Of a stretch of 64,000 nucleotides of DNA, positions 60,878 to 64,000 are shown in pieces. This DNA is from CAWUFC02 sp963921335 (GTDB lineage Bacteria > Pseudomonadota > Gammaproteobacteria > Pseudomonadales > Halieaceae). The number at the start of each line of letters is the position of its first letter. The first letter of the stretch is position 1. The notes under the pieces were generated by a model. That model made no database searches. It was not told the origin of the DNA and worked only from the letters and a program-made list of their open reading frames with translations. Made by a program: the position numbers and the translations under genes. The stretch lies in the NCBI GenBank assembly GCA_963921335.3, contig CAWUFC020000002.1:1550001-1614000 (forward strand). The letters are read 5' to 3'.

Positions 60878-62857
60878 ATGCGCAAAAGCATCCGCACTGT
60901 ATTCTGCCTGGTAGCCGCAAGTCTGGTTGCGGCCTGCAGTAAACCCGTTACCACGAACTACAGTGGCCCCGTAGCAGAGTGGCCCAACTTCGGCGGCAGT
61001 GCCGGCGGGGGACGTTATTCCAATGCCACACAAATTAACCCGGACAATGTACATGCGCTGGAAAAAGTATGGGAGTATCGCACCGGGCATTTTCGTCGTT
61101 ATGGCGAAGTGACAGCCACCTACCCCAACGGATACACCTTCGAAGCCATGGGCAGTGCCTGGCAGCTTACCCCGCTGATGGTAGACGGTGTGCTCTACGG
61201 CTGCAGCGCCTTTAACAAGATGTTTGCACTGGATCCTGCAACCGGTGAAGAGCTGTGGAGCCTCGATCCCGGAGTAGATGTGGAAAAGGAGCTGATGGTG
61301 AATTGCCGTGGTGTCAGCAGCTGGAAAAGTACCAGCGAGACGGGCCACTGCAGCCATCGCATCTTTCTTGGCACCATGGATGCCCGATTACTGGCCAGGG
61401 ACGCCAAAACCGGCAAAGCCTGCGAGGACTTTGGCAACAAGGGCAGCGTCGACATGACGGTGGGTATTGGTGAGCACAAGGCCCGTGATTACGGCAGCAT
61501 GTCGCCGCCTGCCATCATTGGGGACAAGCTGATTACCGGCTCAGCTGTGCTGGACCGCATTCACGACAATATGCCCAGTGGCGTGGTGCGCGCCTACGAT
61601 GTGCATTCCGGCGAGATGCTGTGGTACTGGGATCCCATCGCGCCCGGCCAGGAATCCCAATATAACGAACGCGGCGAGCCACAGTACAAACGTGGCACCA
61701 CCAATGTATGGTCCATAATTTCCGTCGACGAGGAACGGGACCTGATATTCCTGCCTACCGGCAATACCTCAACCGACTTTTATGGTGGCCAGCGCGACAG
61801 CCTGGATTACTGGTCAAGCTCAGTCGTAGCATTACGCGGCAGCACCGGCGAAGTGGTGTGGCGCTTCCAGATGGTGCATCACGATATCTGGGATTACGAC
61901 ACACCCTCGCAACCAACCCTGTTTGATTTTGAGCAAGACGGCAAGGTTATCCCTGCCCTCGCTCAACCCACCAAGATGGGCCTGTTGTTTTTGTTAAACC
62001 GTGAAACCGGGGAACCCATCTTTCCGGTAGAAGAGCGCCCGGTTCCGCAAGATGGTGCAGTAGCCGGCGAATACCTGTCACCGACCCAGCCCTTCCCCAC
62101 CAAGCCGGAACCTTTACATCCGCTGAGTCTGCCACCAGAAGATGCATGGGGTATTACGCCCTGGGACAGGAATGACTGCAAAGCGCAGCTGAGTGAACTG
62201 CGTAATGAAGGTATTTACACACCGCCCTCCACCACTGGCACAGTGTTTTATCCCAGTGACTTTGGCGGCAATAACTGGGACTCACCCGCCATCGACCAGG
62301 CCCGCAACATCGCCGTACTGAATACGCGCAAAGTACCCATGAATTTGAAGTTGCTGCCCAGAGAGGAGTGCAAAGGACCCATGGGCGGTCTCGGCCCGCA
62401 AATGGGAACGCCTTACTGCATGCACTATGAGCCGATTGTCTCACCCCTGGGCGTGCCCTGTAATGAGCCGCCATGGGGCACCTTGATAGCGGTTGACCTG
62501 AACGCCGGGGAGAAACTGTGGGAAGTCCCATTGGGTAATCTGGAGCACATGGCACCCTGGCCGGTCTCAAAGCTGATAGAGGGCCCACCCAATATCGGTG
62601 GACCAGCGATCACCGCCAGCGGTCTGATATTCATTGCCGGCACGCCAGACCAGTACATTCGCGCCTTCTCTATTGAGGATGGCAAAGAACTGTGGCGGGC
62701 GCCGTTACCGACGGGCGGGCATGCGACACCCATGACCTACCGCGCAGGACCAGATCAAAAACAGTACCTGGTCATCGCTGCCGGAGGCCACTTTGGTATG
62801 GGGCAATTTGGGCAAGAGCCAAGCGACCACCTGATCGCCTTTGCCCTACCTGACTAG
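60878..62857 (+). CDS. PQQ-dependent dehydrogenase (GDH/ADH-like lipoprotein, no heme domain)
   Basis: A 659-aa PQQ dehydrogenase with lipobox VAAC (C20). The beta-propeller core is clear (AEWPNFGGSAGGGRYSNATQI, VWRFQMVHHDIWDYDTPSQPTLFDF, GGNNWDSPAIDQ, ending TPMTYRAGPDQKQYLVIAAGGH). No cytochrome c motif is present, and there is no five-helix membrane anchor as in classic glucose dehydrogenase. It is 45 bases after the kinase stop on the same strand, so it may be controlled by that system. Substrate not assignable. Confidence 0.83.
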   Translation: MRKSIRTVFCLVAASLVAACSKPVTTNYSGPVAEWPNFGGSAGGGRYSNATQINPDNVHALEKVWEYRTGHFRRYGEVTATYPNGYTFEAMGSAWQLTPLMVDGVLYGCSAFNKMFALDPATGEELWSLDPGVDVEKELMVNCRGVSSWKSTSETGHCSHRIFLGTMDARLLARDAKTGKACEDFGNKGSVDMTVGIGEHKARDYGSMSPPAIIGDKLITGSAVLDRIHDNMPSGVVRAYDVHSGEMLWYWDPIAPGQESQYNERGEPQYKRGTTNVWSIISVDEERDLIFLPTGNTSTDFYGGQRDSLDYWSSSVVALRGSTGEVVWRFQMVHHDIWDYDTPSQPTLFDFEQDGKVIPALAQPTKMGLLFLLNRETGEPIFPVEERPVPQDGAVAGEYLSPTQPFPTKPEPLHPLSLPPEDAWGITPWDRNDCKAQLSELRNEGIYTPPSTTGTVFYPSDFGGNNWDSPAIDQARNIAVLNTRKVPMNLKLLPREECKGPMGGLGPQMGTPYCMHYEPIVSPLGVPCNEPPWGTLIAVDLNAGEKLWEVPLGNLEHMAPWPVSKLIEGPPNIGGPAITASGLIFIAGTPDQYIRAFSIEDGKELWRAPLPTGGHATPMTYRAGPDQKQYLVIAAGGHFGMGQFGQEPSDHLIAFALPD

Positions 62858-62858
62858 C

Positions 62859-62881
62859 TTCAAGGGGTCAGACCCCTTGAA
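62859..62881. repeat. palindromic repeat, copy 1 (REP-like)
   Basis: A 23-base perfect palindrome with arms TTCAAGGGGTC and GACCCCTTGAA around a central A. It lies right after the second PQQ dehydrogenase stop. It resembles the GGGGTCAGACCCC class of REP-like sequences seen dispersed in proteobacterial genomes. As RNA it would make a stable hairpin followed by AAA, so it could stop or protect transcripts. Confidence 0.75.
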
Positions 62882-62915
62882 AAGGTCCACTACGATCTGA
62901 ATGGGCTAAATCAGT

Positions 62916-62940
62916 TTTCAAGGGGTCTGACCCCTTGAAA
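62916..62940. repeat. palindromic repeat, copy 2 (inverted partner)
   Basis: A 25-base palindrome of the same arms around a central T, so it is the reverse complement of copy 1. The two copies are separated by 34 bases (62882-62915), giving the pair-in-inverted-orientation layout of a REPIN. The pair lies between the PQQ gene and the small ORF at 62943, with its end 2 bases from that stop. Confidence 0.75.
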
Positions 62941-62942
62941 TT

Positions 62943-63119
62943 CTAACCCTTGTTGCTGATGGTGATATGCTTGCGGGCCGCCGAACTGGGCTGGCCACTG
63001 ACACCACGGGGGATTTCCTGAACTTTGCCACCGGACTTCAGAAATGCTTCAACCTGGTCGGCAATGGATTCGCTGGTTTCTACAGGAGCCGCTGGCTGGC
63101 GGCGACGGGAAGAGGCCAC
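62943..63119 (-). CDS. small protein with SutA-like SIADQVEAFLKSGGKVQEI motif
   Basis: A 58-aa frame from GTG 63119 to TAG 62943. An Arg/Pro-rich N-terminus (ASSRRRQPAAP) leads to ESIADQVEAFLKSGGKVQEI, similar to the core of SutA-type RNA-polymerase-associated small regulators and of small conserved proteins in many gammaproteobacteria. The C-terminus is basic (ARKHITISNKG). TATACT on the minus strand (63160-63155) is a possible -10 region 36 bases upstream. I rate it as a real small gene because the family motif is intact. Function not known here. Confidence 0.6.
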   Translation of the reverse strand: MASSRRRQPAAPVETSESIADQVEAFLKSGGKVQEIPRGVSGQPSSAARKHITISNKG

Positions 63120-63182
63120 AACTACTTCTTAATCATTTTTTTTAATGGCCGACTAGTATACACGCATTTCAAAGCAATTGCT

Positions 63183-63611
63183 TTAAAAAGATTGGTCGGG
63201 CGGTGCAATGCGCTTACCCATACCCACCACTTCGTCCACGGTATAACCCAGTGACTCATAAAAAGAGATCACCGAAGTATTGCTGTTACGCACCTGCAGG
63301 TTCACCTTGGGGCATCCACGCGCCAGCAGCAATTCTTCGACAGCACTCATAATACGGCGGCCATAGCCAGTTCGATGACTGCCAGGCGCTACCGCAAGAT
63401 AGTTAACCCAGCCTCGATGCCCGTCGTAACCACCCATGACCGAGGCAATAATCTCACCGCCCACGCAGCCCACCAGAAACAGGTCCGGGTCCACTGCCAG
63501 TTTGCGTTCTATATCCTGCGCCGGATTGTTCCAGTGCACGAGTAAGTCGCAGTCCTGCCACAGCGCAATCACTGCTTGCTGATCATCTGGATTAAACGTC
63601 CGAATCTCCAT
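63183..63611 (-). CDS. GNAT acetyltransferase, YpeA-type
   Basis: From ATG 63611 this is a 142-aa GNAT acetyltransferase. It is close in pattern to E. coli YpeA: MEIRTFNPDDQQAVIALWQDCDLL, RGWVNYLAVAPGSHRTGYGRRIM (acetyl-CoA loop) and ISFYESLGYTVDEVVGMGKR at the end. A longer reading from 63683 overlaps the neighbouring membrane-protein gene and adds an atypical leader, so it is not used. Substrate unknown. Confidence 0.86.
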   Translation of the reverse strand: MEIRTFNPDDQQAVIALWQDCDLLVHWNNPAQDIERKLAVDPDLFLVGCVGGEIIASVMGGYDGHRGWVNYLAVAPGSHRTGYGRRIMSAVEELLLARGCPKVNLQVRNSNTSVISFYESLGYTVDEVVGMGKRIAPPDQSF

Positions 63612-63616
63612 CCGTA

Positions 63617-64000
63617 TCAGACCGGTCGCAAATCCTTTGCTGTGAGCACTCGCACGCCCAAAGCTGCTGGCGCAAACAGCCATGGCAGGTTAAACGCCAA
63701 ATAAAAGGCCACATTGGGCGGGGGATGATCACCCAGAAACGTCTGCATGAAGTAATAAAACATATTCGTCACTCCGGCCGCTGCATAGATCAAGCCTACC
63801 GGCACCAGCCAGCTGCGTTGACGAATCAGTCCATAAACGACAAAACACAGAATGGGTGATTGGAACAAACCATCGAACAGAGTGGCCGCAATCAGGTTTG
63901 GTGGCGGGTCGAGATGGGCGGCCTCTTCCTCCACTGCCCAGCCGTGCAGCCACTGCAGGGGTGGCCATGGGCTGTCAGCGGATACTGGCACACCTAAACC
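63617..64000 (-). CDS. EXPERA/TMEM97-like small membrane protein (partial at window edge)
   Basis: The frame is open to the edge and ends at 63617. The visible 127 residues carry three or four hydrophobic segments with Pro-rich loops: HLDPPPNLIAATLFDGLFQSPILCFVVYGL, LVPVGLIYAAAGVTNMFYYF and NVAFYLAFNLPWLFAPAALG. The layout (a PPxLxxxTLFDxLFQ-type segment, then YAAAGVTNMFYY) is like the EXPERA fold, but that match is from memory and modest. A GTG at 63991 could be the start, but the family normally has another helix before this, so truncation by the window edge is more likely. Confidence 0.5.
   Translation of the reverse strand, partial: GLGVPVSADSPWPPLQWLHGWAVEEEAAHLDPPPNLIAATLFDGLFQSPILCFVVYGLIRQRSWLVPVGLIYAAAGVTNMFYYFMQTFLGDHPPPNVAFYLAFNLPWLFAPAALGVRVLTAKDLRPV

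Noticed and set aside
1..64000. CRISPR array, tRNA or rRNA gene, insertion sequence or prophage
   Set aside because: No direct-repeat/spacer pattern, cloverleaf-like sequence or transposase/integrase product was seen; the gaps between genes are all under 200 bases.

Overview
The window looks like chromosomal DNA from an aerobic, heterotrophic, probably marine gammaproteobacterium. It has moderate-to-high GC and is gene-dense, with about 60 genes and no gene-free stretch over 300 bases. It carries a complete glcDEF glycolate oxidase set, a valine/isobutyrate catabolic operon, two PQQ-dependent dehydrogenases, TauE/SafE exporters and many SDR, MFS and CoA-ester enzymes. This mix recalls the Halieaceae/OM60 (NOR5) type of bacterium, but that placement is an inference. 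I saw no rRNA, tRNA, CRISPR array, insertion sequence or prophage.

Layout. 1-2966: gene tail, a tiny membrane protein, a nonsense-interrupted small membrane protein and a stand-alone molybdopterin oxidoreductase. 3047-8076: TauE/SafE exporter, a frameshifted GPH-type transporter, a STAS-like protein, an Asp/Glu racemase-family protein next to a D-cysteine desulfhydrase/L-cysteate sulfo-lyase-like PLP enzyme, and a SnoaL-like protein. 8106-13858: glcF-glcE-glcD, then divergent glutathione reductase and a second TauE/SafE protein. 13939-18702: a GldA/GldFG/DUF4340-type ABC export module. 18628-22982: an envelope group (PepSY-like protein, aquaporin, K+ channel, OprP-like porin) and a DUF2235 hydrolase. 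22999-30348: valine/isobutyryl-CoA degradation genes with a divergent AraC (MmsR-like) regulator. 30341-38207: a TMTC-like membrane protein, a LuxR regulator (frameshifted), a class III aminotransferase, two SDRs, an MFS transporter (frameshifted) and an M20 amidohydrolase. 38262-41421: PQQ quinohemoprotein alcohol dehydrogenase and a LysR regulator. 41613-47759: envelope genes (DUF4136 lipoprotein, DsbB-like protein, serine hydrolase, two outer-membrane barrels) and an NmrA-like reductase. 47733-53108: MFS transporter, then an operon of epimerase-like protein, SDR (frameshifted), a red chlorophyll catabolite reductase (RCCR)-like protein and a lipoprotein hydrolase. 53068-57020: a divergent catabolic locus with sulfotransferase, VOC protein and 2-hydroxyacid dehydrogenase on one side, and an AMDase/maleate-isomerase homologue and an ICL/PEP-mutase enzyme on the other. 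57117-62857: two spondin-domain proteins, a two-component system and a second PQQ dehydrogenase. 62859-64000: a pair of near-perfect palindromes (REPIN-like), a small SutA-like ORF, a YpeA-type acetyltransferase and a membrane protein running off the edge.

Five genes are split by single-base frameshifts, four of them at homopolymer runs, and one more carries an in-frame TAG. This looks more like sequencing/assembly error than decay. The most interesting leads are the bacterial RCCR/bilin-reductase-like protein (50763-51566), the AMDase-like protein lacking its usual cysteines (55384-56163), the possible cysteate/sulfonate locus (3047-7613), an acylating aldehyde dehydrogenase sitting where mmsA would be expected, and the palindrome pair at 62859-62940.
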